Program-made: the position numbers and the translations under genes
Assembly (NCBI RefSeq): GCF_020623625.1
Contig: NC_060206.1
Coordinates: 620,001-684,000 of the forward strand
Length of the DNA stretch: 64,000 bases
From: Saccharomycodes ludwigii
Lineage: Eukaryota > Ascomycota > Saccharomycetes > Saccharomycodales > Saccharomycodaceae
Direction: 5' to 3'
Part shown: positions 29,273 through 38,604 of the stretch, piece after piece
Layout of the letters: each line of letters opens with the position of its first letter
Numbering within the stretch: the first letter of the stretch is position 1
The notes under the pieces: generated by a model
Told to the model about the DNA's origin: nothing
Databases searched by the model: none
What the model saw: the letters and a program-made list of their open reading frames with translations, nothing else

Positions 29273-31108
29273 TCATTCATGTCTTTTGGGAATTGAAGGT
29301 GCTCTATTCGTAGCCCTCAAAATTATATTATCCACTTCCTGTTCTAATGAACTCGTTAGTTGTAGCAACGCAAATCTTGATTCATTCATCGGATATCTCA
29401 AGGGAGAATATTCTGATAACCAAAAATTGTTTATATTTAAAAACTGGAGTTTGACATCCTGCAATAAAGAATATAGATAAACCCATTCTTCAAATTTTAA
29501 TTTATACTTATGATTTTCATATGATAATACAGAATAAATTTTCTGCAACAGGATAATTTGTTTTATTTTGAAATGAATCTGTTCGTCTGTTAAGACATCT
29601 CCAACTTGTCCAAGCCCTTGGGAACTAAGATAATGTAAAGTCTCTTCTGCCTGGTGCGTTTCCACGTCTTGATCGTAGACTTCATCTTCAATTTCCTTTT
29701 TTTGTTCTTCTTCACGACATTCTATTCTGAAATCCTGCTGTATTGTCTCACTCCTTATATGCTTATAAAAAATTATGCGTTTCAACATTCTAAAAATGAA
29801 AAACAAACCCCATCTAAGTTTAGTGTCGCAAAATTTAATGACTGGAGTTCCGATATCAAAAAGAAAGTCACCAACAGTGGAAATCAATGCAGTCATCAAT
29901 GGAACAGCTGCTAAAGCCCAAATAACCCAGAATGCCCTCCCAGCAGAAGACTTTGCTGCAAAATCACCATAACCGATAGTAATAAAACAAAGAAAGCAGA
30001 AATACATTGCATCAAAATAATCCCAACTTTCAGTAAACTTGAAAACCAAAGCACCGACAAGCCAAAATGAAATAAAAACGAAAAGTGTTATAACCAAGAC
30101 GATCATTTTAGTTCTCTTACGAACCTTACTTTGTAATTGTCTCATCAATCTGAATTGCTCTATACTTTCATAATTGCTGATCAGGCTTTTATCATATGGC
30201 GATTTTTTTCCTTTCAATTGATATTCTTTTAAATTTTTTATTCTTTCTCTTTCCAATTTATGGAAAGCAATAATAGAACTGGCAGAATTCTTAATAATGC
30301 TTAATGTCGTTGCTATAATTAGACAAACTAAAATAACACCAATTAACGAAAAAAATAGACACATAATTTTTCCAGCAACATTATGGGGGACAAAATCGCC
30401 TATTCCAACAGTTAATACGGAAGCTGTTTCATAGTATAGAGCAACACCATATGAAATATCCAATAAGCCTGAAAACATACCTGCGCCCCATATGAACCAA
30501 ATAGATAAGCAAAAGGTGTAAACCATTACTGCTCTTTCGTTGTCGGTTAAATTAAACTCTGGTGGATAAAATTTTTTGAAATAACCCAAAAAATGCACTG
30601 ATAAGGTTAGTGTACAACAAAAATATAAAATTACAGTAAATACAGCATACCAAAAGCCTATTGCTCTGTGGTACAATCCGTGTTTATATTCAATCTTACT
30701 GCATACTATAACATCAATTAATAATAAAACAGATGCTAAAGTCCAACCAATTATGTTGAATAACTGGGATCGAAGATAGGTGATTTTCTTAGAAAAATGC
30801 ATCAATAGAATAATGTTTGAGATATAGCCTACAATTAAAGAAATAATGTTGATTACAAAAATACCGCGTGGATCAGAAAGCTCTTTGCCAGTGGAAGTCA
30901 TTCTCCATTTATTAACAACACAAGCAATTGACAACATATTCGCAATAGGACCAGTGACAGCAGTAATGACTGGGAAATAGCATGATATGCCGAACCAAAA
31001 AAGAAATTCTCTTGAATCTGGATCTAAATTGATTAACACTATTTTATGATGATTAAACTTTAATGTCCTTGAATCAAACCTCCATGGCCCAAAATCAGTA
31101 TAACGCAT
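29273..31108 (-). CDS. TOK1: Outward-rectifying two-pore-domain K+ channel Tok1
   Basis: Plasma-membrane potassium channel with eight membrane spans and two pore loops. The first ATG of the frame is at 31108 (611 residues; Tok1 is 691); codons above it lack an ATG before a stop. Signatures: CYFPVITAVTGPIAN near 43, WGAGMFSGLLDISYG near 207, pore 1 TVGIGD at 233-238, pore 2 TIGYGD at 377-382, and FWVIWALAAVPLM after pore 2. The C-terminal cytosolic region matches Tok1 in its last 110 residues (FEEWVYLYSLL..., SPLRYPMNESRFA), but the acidic linker before it is shorter than in S. cerevisiae. KHA1 lies upstream in divergent orientation; both genes are also neighbours in S. cerevisiae (YJL093-094). 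Confidence 0.95.
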   Translation of the reverse strand: MRYTDFGPWRFDSRTLKFNHHKIVLINLDPDSREFLFWFGISCYFPVITAVTGPIANMLSIACVVNKWRMTSTGKELSDPRGIFVINIISLIVGYISNIILLMHFSKKITYLRSQLFNIIGWTLASVLLLIDVIVCSKIEYKHGLYHRAIGFWYAVFTVILYFCCTLTLSVHFLGYFKKFYPPEFNLTDNERAVMVYTFCLSIWFIWGAGMFSGLLDISYGVALYYETASVLTVGIGDFVPHNVAGKIMCLFFSLIGVILVCLIIATTLSIIKNSASSIIAFHKLERERIKNLKEYQLKGKKSPYDKSLISNYESIEQFRLMRQLQSKVRKRTKMIVLVITLFVFISFWLVGALVFKFTESWDYFDAMYFCFLCFITIGYGDFAAKSSAGRAFWVIWALAAVPLMTALISTVGDFLFDIGTPVIKFCDTKLRWGLFFIFRMLKRIIFYKHIRSETIQQDFRIECREEEQKKEIEDEVYDQDVETHQAEETLHYLSSQGLGQVGDVLTDEQIHFKIKQIILLQKIYSVLSYENHKYKLKFEEWVYLYSLLQDVKLQFLNINNFWLSEYSPLRYPMNESRFALLQLTSSLEQEVDNIILRATNRAPSIPKRHE

Positions 31109-32021
31109 GTATACCTGAGAAATAGACACTACAATGTTTGATTATTCCTATTGTTTTAATATATGAAATTATATTTTCTAAAAAGCAATTTATGGGAAGA
31201 TATAGTTATTTATACGTTAGAATATAAAATAAAATGGAGTTTATGTTTACCTTTAGTTTTAATTTCTCATTCCTTTTTTTTTTCCCAGTTGATTACATTT
31301 CAAGTTTCTATGATGTGGAATTTATAATTTTTTTGGATTATGTTATTATTTTAGAATAACGAAAAAAAAACCATGAACTGTTCATTGCATTTGTTATATT
31401 TTATTGATATTAAAATAAAGTTTTTATTTTATTAGTTCGCTTAGATTATTATGATAAAACGAAGGGGCAAAAAAAAATTGTATGCTTTAAACGACAATGA
31501 CGAAATTGTTTTATTTTCCATTCTGGTGGTATATTTCGTATCGAGTGATGATGTAATGTCTGTTTTTAACGTTGTAGATAAAAGCACGTGTTTTTTTATT
31601 TTTTTATTTTTTTATTTTTTCTTTTTTTTTGCCGGCATTTTTTAATAATGAAGAAAAAAAAACCGGAAAATATTTCGGATAACGATAACAACAGTAGCCA
31701 ACTTCCACCTGGCAAGGCCGGCCAACGGATTGAAAAAGAACGCAAAATAAAAACAAAAAAAAAAAAAAAATAAAATAAAAAACGACAAACAATGGGAGAA
31801 GAAAGAATAACAAACTAAGTAATCCCACATTATAATGACGCCGTCAACTTTTGCTAAAATACAACAATTGACAATCAAAATAAGTTTATGGCTATTCTGA
31901 AAAGCAATAAATAACACACTATGTTCATTTCTATCCCTATAAAAATTCTCTGAACAGAGAGACCCACCTTCATTTTCTAGATCTAAATTTTTTGGAATAA
32001 GTTTACACTGGAATAATATGG
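31109..32021. promoter_or_regulatory. Divergent promoter of TOK1 and KHA1
   Basis: 0.9 kb shared upstream region of two potassium-transport genes. It holds a CACGTG box at about 31586-31591, then T-runs, and CCG-containing islands (CCGGAAAATATTTCGGAT near 31662-31680; GGCCGGCCAACGG near 31716-31728). A 41-codon Lys/Asn-rich ATG reading near 31648 is probably chance. Confidence 0.5.
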
Positions 32022-34533
32022 ATGGTATGGTTTCAGGTTGTAACCTCATTCATCTATGATTCCTCAATGCCTATAACTATTTGCACTTTAGTCAACATCC
32101 CTTTTGCGAAAATAAGACAACCAAGGGTTATATCAGAAGTCATAGCAGGCGTGATTTTGGGACCCACGGTTTTGGGACAGATACCACATTTCACATCAAC
32201 TGTTTTCCCCACAGCTTCCATTTCTGGATTAAATTTAACTGCAAATCTCGGTATCATCCTATTTATGTTTTTCTTGGGCTTGGAAGTTGACATTGAATTT
32301 ATAAAGAAAAATGTCAGGCCCAGCTATTACCATTGGACTAACCAGTTTGGCTGTTCCATTTGGATGCGGGTGCGCATTAGCAGTGCCACTTTTCAGTAAT
32401 TACGGTAAATTAGAAGGTGAAACTCAAGTTAAATTTTCCGTTTTCATGGTTTTTATCGCTGTATCTATTAGTGTTACTGCTTTCCCAGTTCTTTGTCGTA
32501 TTTTAACTGCTTTACGCTTGATTAAGGAGCGTGTTGGTATCGTGACATTGGCTGCTGGTATAACAAACGATGTTTTAGGCTGGATCTTATTGGCATTGAG
32601 TGTTATTTTATCAAATTCCCAGTCCAATCCAGTCAATACAGTTTATATTCTACTATGTACAATCGGATGGTTTTTTCTTTGTGTTTACCCATTAAAATAC
32701 ATTTTAAAAAAAATACTAAACAGAATGGATGAATTGCAAAAAAAACAACCTTCAACCATTGCAACAGTTATTATTTTACTTATCCTTTTTGTTTCAGCAT
32801 ATTTTACTGATATTATAGGAGTGCATCCTATTTTTGGAGGTTTTATTGCTGGCTTAGTCATCCCACGTGAAAATGATTATTCAATTAAACTTATTGAAAG
32901 GATGGAAGATATTCCAAATATTATTTTGATCCCCATTTATTTTGCAGTCGCAGGGTTAAATGTTAATTTGACATTGTTGAACGAAAAAAGAGATTGGGGA
33001 TTTATATTTGCTTCAATTGGTGTTGCACTAGCATCAAAAATCATATCAAGCTCAGTCATGGCGAAATTAAATGGCTTACGTTGGAGAGAATCTTTTGCAG
33101 TTGGCATCTTAATGTCTTGTAAGGGTATTGTGGAAATAGTTGTTTTAACTACTGGGTTAAATGCAGGTATTATTTCCAAAAAAATTTATGCCATGTTTAT
33201 ACTAATGGCTTTGGTGTCCACTTTTATCACCACGCCCATGACCATATGGCAATATCCAAACTCTTACAGAGAGAAATTAATTAAAGAACAAAAAGATGCT
33301 GAAAACAAGGGAGAGGGAATATCTGAAGTTGAAAATGAGGGTACCGTTACTACCAATATAGAAACTTATGACTTAGATACAATGAGTGCTAAAGAGTCAC
33401 TTTTAGCCCCTGTACTTACTGAAAATTTGAATAGTAGCAGATTTATGAGCCTAGATGACTTATCTCAATTCCATTTTACAAACATTATATGTGTAATAGA
33501 AAATAAAGACTCTATATCTTGTGTTTTATCGTTATTAAATTACATGTTATTCAATGGAGGTATGAAAAAAACAAATACAATTGCAAATGAACATAGACCA
33601 CACAGAAATCTGAGGAATAGACTGAAAAAATACATTGGTCATACAACTTCTTCAACATTGCAGGCTATGAAGAAGGGTGACAAGAGGTCTAGAATTGATG
33701 ATGCTTCTAACTGTGATGGCGATAATTTTGAAGTTAACATAAATACAATTGATAGAGCACCAACAGGTGTGAATGGCGACTGTATTGTTTTGGATGAGAA
33801 AGTTTCTTTAAGATTAGTACACCTAAGGAGATTGACAGAGCGTACGGCTGATTTGCTTTATAGTTCCTCGATGCATAATAGCAAGACATTTAATTTTGAT
33901 TCTAGCAATGACTCATTGTTTCAAATATTTAACATTTTTTTGGAATTAAATCAAGTTCCATTTAGGTCTGATGTAATTTTTTCCACCGTGTCTGAAAAGG
34001 CAAGCAATATTATTTCCATAAAAACATTACACACTGACTTTGTACTAATACCGCTACAAGGCATAAGGGACAATTCTTATCGGGTTTCCGAAATGTTTAC
34101 TGATGAAGTATCTGACAACGAAGCTGTTTTTTCCCATTTGACCAACATTAACGAATTACCTGTTAATTATTTTCAGGTTTTAGCGAAAGGTATGACATCC
34201 AACTTGGGGATATTAATTCACAACTCCAGAAACAAATTTGAAAGGCCAACATTAAATAAAAGATATTTTTATTTGTTATTGCCAAATGCCAATTTTTCAT
34301 CAACAGATTATTTGTCTATATATGTTTTCATTTTATTATGTTATAATTCCAGTAACAAGAATGCAGATAGTTTAAAATTTAGTATTTTCATTAACAAAGA
34401 TAACGCAGGATTTGAGGAAGATTTGTATCAAGCCTATGGCCAAGAAGCTTGGTTTCAATCCACTGACATTACTGTTGTGCAGATAGATGCGAAGGATGCG
34501 GTTACAAGCCGTGATTATGATAAAAACAAATAA
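32022..34533 (+). CDS. KHA1: K+/H+ antiporter Kha1, frame interrupted by a +1 shift
   Basis: CPA2-family monovalent cation/proton antiporter of Golgi-type membranes. Frame 0 from the ATG at 32022 carries the conserved N-terminus (IRQPRVISEVIAGVILGPT, NLGIILFMFFLGLEVDI). At 32319-32322 (AGG CCC AGC) homology moves to the +1 frame, continuing LAVPFG and running open to 34533 (FSVFMVFIAVSISVTAFPVLCR, YFTDIIGVHPIFG, MSCKGIVEIVVLT). Reading CCCA as one Pro step gives a protein of about 836 residues with no residue lost; Kha1 is 873. Membrane span 1 is also shorter than I recall in Kha1: SSMPITI runs directly into CTLVNIPF. Explanations are a recent 1-bp insertion, a sequencing error in the C-run, or programmed +1 frameshifting. 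The long intact downstream frame argues against old decay. Confidence 0.85.
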
Positions 34534-35324
34534 GCCATTTATTGCACTAGTAATGGAAAAAGGCCTGGTAAACCTAACTGGCCACTATAACTTAGGCACG
34601 TGACAGATCTTTTCCGATTCCATTTTCAAATAATGATTTCGTGTAAAACGATTAAAATTTTTACAAGCGATTTGTTAGTTAAATTTCATTAAGTGATACC
34701 CGGACACAGATTGCTTTTTTTCAGATGGAATATTCGTATTAAAGTTTTGTTTTATGTCTTATTGGAGATTGCTATACATTTAGTGATTGGCAAGGTGTTT
34801 TTACTGTTATCATTGGATTATGCGATCATTATTTCTTGTTTTCTTTTATCATCTTCTAGCCTTATTTTCTTTTGTAGACCAAACCATGTTTTTATATAGT
34901 TCATTTATTATCTCAGTGCTTTATGTTTGTTATAGAGCTTCCACGTGCTTTAAAGTAGGTCCGCATTATGTACGATGAGTGTGTACCTAAACGATTTTAC
35001 CAACTTTGTTAACTTTTTTATATATCAGATGAGTAAATTTGCAAGAGTAGATACATATATTAATTTGCTGGTATTTGATCTACACCTAGGAGTAGAAAGG
35101 GATCACTTCCCACTAATTATGAAATAAATAAATAAAAAAAAAAAAAAAAGAAAAAAAAAAAAAAAAAAACAGAAAATTTATTCTTTTATCTGAATCAATG
35201 ACAAACTTAAAACATCATACATTATATTGTGCTGAAAACATTCATAGAGTTTTTATCAACAAACTTTCTCGTTTGTTGCTTTATTTGTACTAACAAAGAA
35301 TTGACTAGCTAAAGCAAAATAGAC
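34534..35324. other. Convergent 3' region of KHA1 and FEX1 with two CACGTG boxes
   Basis: 790 bp between two convergent genes, longer and less A/T-monotonous than other convergent gaps here. It has a perfect CACGTGAC (about 34598-34605) and a second CACGTG (about 34942-34947). A 68-codon hydrophobic ORF (34693-34899) is unconvincing. It could hold a non-coding transcript or a decayed gene. Confidence 0.4.
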
Positions 35325-36500
35325 TCAGTTCAATCCAACAGTCCATTTATACGAACCTAAAATAATAATGAATAGACTGTATGATGTAAATATAGTAATG
35401 AAATAGTAAATCAGTACAAATGTTAATTTAATCTTTCTTCCCTCAGCCATAAAAGTGCTCATTGTACTCAGTCCACCACAAAACCCACTAGAAAGCCCTT
35501 TTAAAACAAGACGTCCATTTTTAGAGTGGACTATATTTTTACGGGATGTTAATACCAGATCCAGGACAGCAACTATTAGGCTAGCAAACTGGTTTGCTAT
35601 AAAAGTGCCCCATGGAATAGTAAACTTTGGATTTATCTTGGATAGGTAAAACCTTAAATATGCTCCAAATATACTGAAAAGGCTACCAACCAAAAATTCT
35701 CTGGAAAAATTGGAGTAAACCCCACTTAGTACAATCATTACAATTGTTATAGGGATTCCCAAAGTATAAGTTAGTGGATAAACATGTTTATTCAAAAATG
35801 AAATCATTGTCTTACTTGTCAGATATTCCTCGGAAAACCTAGTACCTATTAACAGAGATCCCATAGATGAGGTTAATTCCACAACTATAACCGATAAAAA
35901 CTCCATAATACCATATGCTCTGTTCGGATAGTAAGTAGTTGAGGTGGAATGATCGAAAAGTTCACTTATCATTGTAGAATATGAGGAGAAAGTACCACAG
36001 TACCCTGTAGTTACTGGGACATGTAACTCACCCAGATTAATTATTTGACAAATGCCCATCAGAAAGCATGCTGGGATGTTACTCCATAAAATAGTACCAG
36101 AAGAAACGTAACTTGGGGAGTATGATGCTGACAATTTGCTTATCCAATACCTTGTATGATATCCTAAAATAACAAATGTTAAAAAAGACAAATGGAATTT
36201 TATCTCCTTATTGATAAACGATGTTTTAGCGTGAATGCTACTTTTAACTGTAGCTAATTTAGTGAGATTGTTGGCGTCATCAGGATTTAACTCATAATTT
36301 GTATTTTCATCACTTAGAGTGTTGTTATCAGTTTGAGGGCCTCCATTTTTTTTCCCTAGTGATACATCTTTATTTATTTCACCCTCATCTGCTCTGTCCC
36401 TGTTTACTTTTTCTTTATCTACCCCTTCATTTCCATTATGTCTGCTTTCAGAAGTAACCTGACTAGATACGGATAAAGAAGATGAATTGCTTGTACTCAT
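35325..36500 (-). CDS. FEX1: Fluoride exporter, Fex1/CrcB (Fluc) family
   Basis: Plasma-membrane fluoride channel, 391 residues (yeast Fex1 375). Two fused CrcB-type halves are visible: after a hydrophilic 95-residue N-terminus, half 1 carries the signature GYCGTFSSYST at 166-176 and half 2 carries GFCGGLSTMST at 339-349, with pore-type Asn141 (SNIPA) and Asn303 (IANQFAS). Half 2 keeps the GAYLRFYLS motif (279-287); half 1 has HTRYWIS in its place, as in fungal fusions. Loss of Fex makes yeasts fluoride-sensitive. S. cerevisiae FEX1/2 are subtelomeric, so its place between KHA1 and NAT4 is a local rearrangement. Confidence 0.95.
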   Translation of the reverse strand: MSTSNSSSLSVSSQVTSESRHNGNEGVDKEKVNRDRADEGEINKDVSLGKKNGGPQTDNNTLSDENTNYELNPDDANNLTKLATVKSSIHAKTSFINKEIKFHLSFLTFVILGYHTRYWISKLSASYSPSYVSSGTILWSNIPACFLMGICQIINLGELHVPVTTGYCGTFSSYSTMISELFDHSTSTTYYPNRAYGIMEFLSVIVVELTSSMGSLLIGTRFSEEYLTSKTMISFLNKHVYPLTYTLGIPITIVMIVLSGVYSNFSREFLVGSLFSIFGAYLRFYLSKINPKFTIPWGTFIANQFASLIVAVLDLVLTSRKNIVHSKNGRLVLKGLSSGFCGGLSTMSTFMAEGRKIKLTFVLIYYFITIFTSYSLFIIILGSYKWTVGLN

Positions 36501-36595
36501 AATACAACTTGCTATGTTATATGTTATTTATCGATGGTTTTTCTGTTAATGAAAAGCTTTTTATTTACTTGCGTATAATAATCAAAGCCGAAGCT

Positions 36596-36631
<36 letters not shown>

Positions 36632-37110
36632 TTTAGATGATTTTGTATAAAAGTTGATATTTCAATACTTTCAGAGAAAATGACTATTATTTAAACATAT
36701 TAAAATGGAATAAATTTTGATCAAATTGAAGATAGTAAAAATTTGAAGATGATTCTCATTTTTAATAGGAAGCTTGCAACCAACACAGATGTCACTTTAA
36801 TTTTTTTTCTTTTTTTTTTTTTTTTTTTAGGCTATCTTAAATTCAATAATCTTAAAAGATATATCTCAATACTACTTTTATTTTCTGAAAAAGAAAAAAG
36901 AAAAGAATAGAGTCAATTTCTTTATTGTTCAATTCTTTATTAGATATTAATGCGTTCCTTTCACTTAAATTCCCTCATACACATTTACAAATGGACATAA
37001 AAGTATCTGAAACAAAGCCAAAAAGAATACAATAATATGTCTTAGTTGCTTATATTATCACAAAAAAAGAATTATATGAATAGAAAAAAAAAATTTTTTT
37101 TAAACCTATT
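36501..37110. promoter_or_regulatory. Promoter of FEX1; 3' flank of NAT4
   Basis: AT-rich DNA with an A-run of about 28 (36600-36627), a T-run of about 19 (36810-36828) and nothing further recognisable. Confidence 0.45.
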
Positions 37111-37896
37111 TTATATGGAATGCTTTAATATAAAGTAGATAGGTTGATCATCATCAGGATAACATTCTTTTTCCTCTTCTGCAATTTTAATAAACCCACA
37201 TTTGTTATAATAAAAATGTAATGCTTTATGATTGGTACTAAAGCATGTTAGCTGTATACTCTTGTTATTAGAACGACCATCAACACCGGTATAATCCTTT
37301 AAAACATTAGTTAACCAGTTTAGTATAATCGAAGAACCATAGCCTAAGCTTTGGAAATTTTTAGATATTTGTAATTCATACAGATAAATAATTTTTGGTA
37401 TTTCTCCAGTACTACGTGTATAATGGCGGCGATGGGTATTGGCACCTGCAATATCAGTGCCGCTGTAATCCTCGTCTGTTAATAAAAAAGAACAATAAAA
37501 AGCTAGTGAATTATTACTCTCGGTTTTATTATTACCGTCACCATCACAATTATAATAATAAGATACATATATTAGCCCATTGGTCTGTGTCATTTCGTCA
37601 ATTTTATAATCTATCCATTTTCTATCACAGTCATTATGTTGTTCAGCTTTTATCCCATACATTCTATCTCCTAATTTATCATAGTATTCTGAACCTAGGT
37701 TTTCAATTAATAGATTTAACTGTTTTGTTATATTGGGAGTAATTATATGGTGCTTTTTATTAACAGGTGTGGATGTATTTATGCACTGAATATCTCTATG
37801 CAAAGTCTTGGCTATACAATTATCATTATTATTTAACTGTTCTGGGAAATGCTTGTAGACCAAAGGTAATAATTCAGATGCAGGATAGTCTACCAT
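37111..37896 (-). CDS. NAT4: N-alpha-acetyltransferase NatD (histone H2A/H4), Nat4
   Basis: GNAT-fold enzyme that acetylates the N-terminal Ser of histones H4 and H2A. 261 residues (yeast Nat4 285). Landmarks: RMYG at 78-81, the YVSYYY strand near 110-115, IIYLYELQI at 169-177 and the acetyl-CoA loop Gln182-x2-Gly185-x-Gly187 (FQSLGYGSS), then LTCFSTNHKALHFYYNKCGF, the C-terminal GNAT motif B. Residues 116-165 include an Asn/Asp-rich insertion. In S. cerevisiae NAT4 (YMR069W) is beside MOT3; here TOK1, KHA1 and FEX1 lie between them. Confidence 0.9.
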   Translation of the reverse strand: MVDYPASELLPLVYKHFPEQLNNNDNCIAKTLHRDIQCINTSTPVNKKHHIITPNITKQLNLLIENLGSEYYDKLGDRMYGIKAEQHNDCDRKWIDYKIDEMTQTNGLIYVSYYYNCDGDGNNKTESNNSLAFYCSFLLTDEDYSGTDIAGANTHRRHYTRSTGEIPKIIYLYELQISKNFQSLGYGSSIILNWLTNVLKDYTGVDGRSNNKSIQLTCFSTNHKALHFYYNKCGFIKIAEEEKECYPDDDQPIYFILKHSI

Positions 37897-38604
37897 TATT
37901 TCTGTATTTTTGTTTTGAAGAATGGCAATGCAATTTCAAATGAGCTCTTCCATCGATTTTAAGTTAAACCAGAAGACAGAAAAAGGAAAAGGAAGATTGA
38001 ATAATTTTTTAATGTTTAAATTTTAAAACAAAAATTATAAGGAAAATGGACCGACAGTTTGCATAAATACGGACAAGCGGATAAACAGAAGATGGGAAAC
38101 TAAAATGTTATTCGGATGTTACGGACAATGCACGTATGCGGACTCGTATATTTTCATTTTTATTTTTTTTTTTATTTTTATTTTTTTTTTCAACAAAAAA
38201 AAAAAGAAGCACATTTTCCCCTTTAAAACCAAGCCAAAAAAAAATAAAAAATAAAGAGAGCAATTTCTGTTTATACGCTTAACGACATTTTAATGCAGTA
38301 AATCTCAAAAGTATTTAAAATGCAAAGAAACTCGTAATTAAAACGAGAGCTGAAAAAGAAAGAAAGGAAAAAAAAAAACTTCTGTCTTTAAAAAGATCCA
38401 ATTCATTTCCCTTTTCTTTCAATTCAATTTGTCCTTTCACCAACAGATAAGCCACCCCTCCCTGCTTAAAGAAAAAGAAAAAATAAATAATAAAAAATAA
38501 AAGGTAAAAAGATTAAAAATTTATGGTTGCTTGATATAATAATTACACAACAGTAGTCGGAAGAAACAGAAAAATTAAATTAAATTAAAAAAAAAAAAAA
38601 AAAA
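37897..38604. promoter_or_regulatory. Divergent promoter of NAT4 and NEM1 with a CGGA cluster
   Basis: Within 38051-38143 there are five CCG/CGG motifs: ACCGACAG, ACGGACAAGCGG (38069-38080), TTCGGATG, ACGGACAATG (38121-38130) and GCGGACTC. They stand out against A/T-only flanks and include direct CGG repeats. The NEM1 side ends in an A-run of about 20 bases that touches the ATG. Confidence 0.5.

Noticed and set aside
31109-31129. TOK1 and TVP38 starts at GTG codons (31129 and 50548)
   Set aside because: Non-ATG codons at the limit of the open frames; the first ATGs at 31108 and 50536 fit family lengths.
34693-34899. 68-codon hydrophobic ORF between KHA1 and FEX1
   Set aside because: Composition is what T-rich DNA gives by chance; no family resemblance and no leader features.
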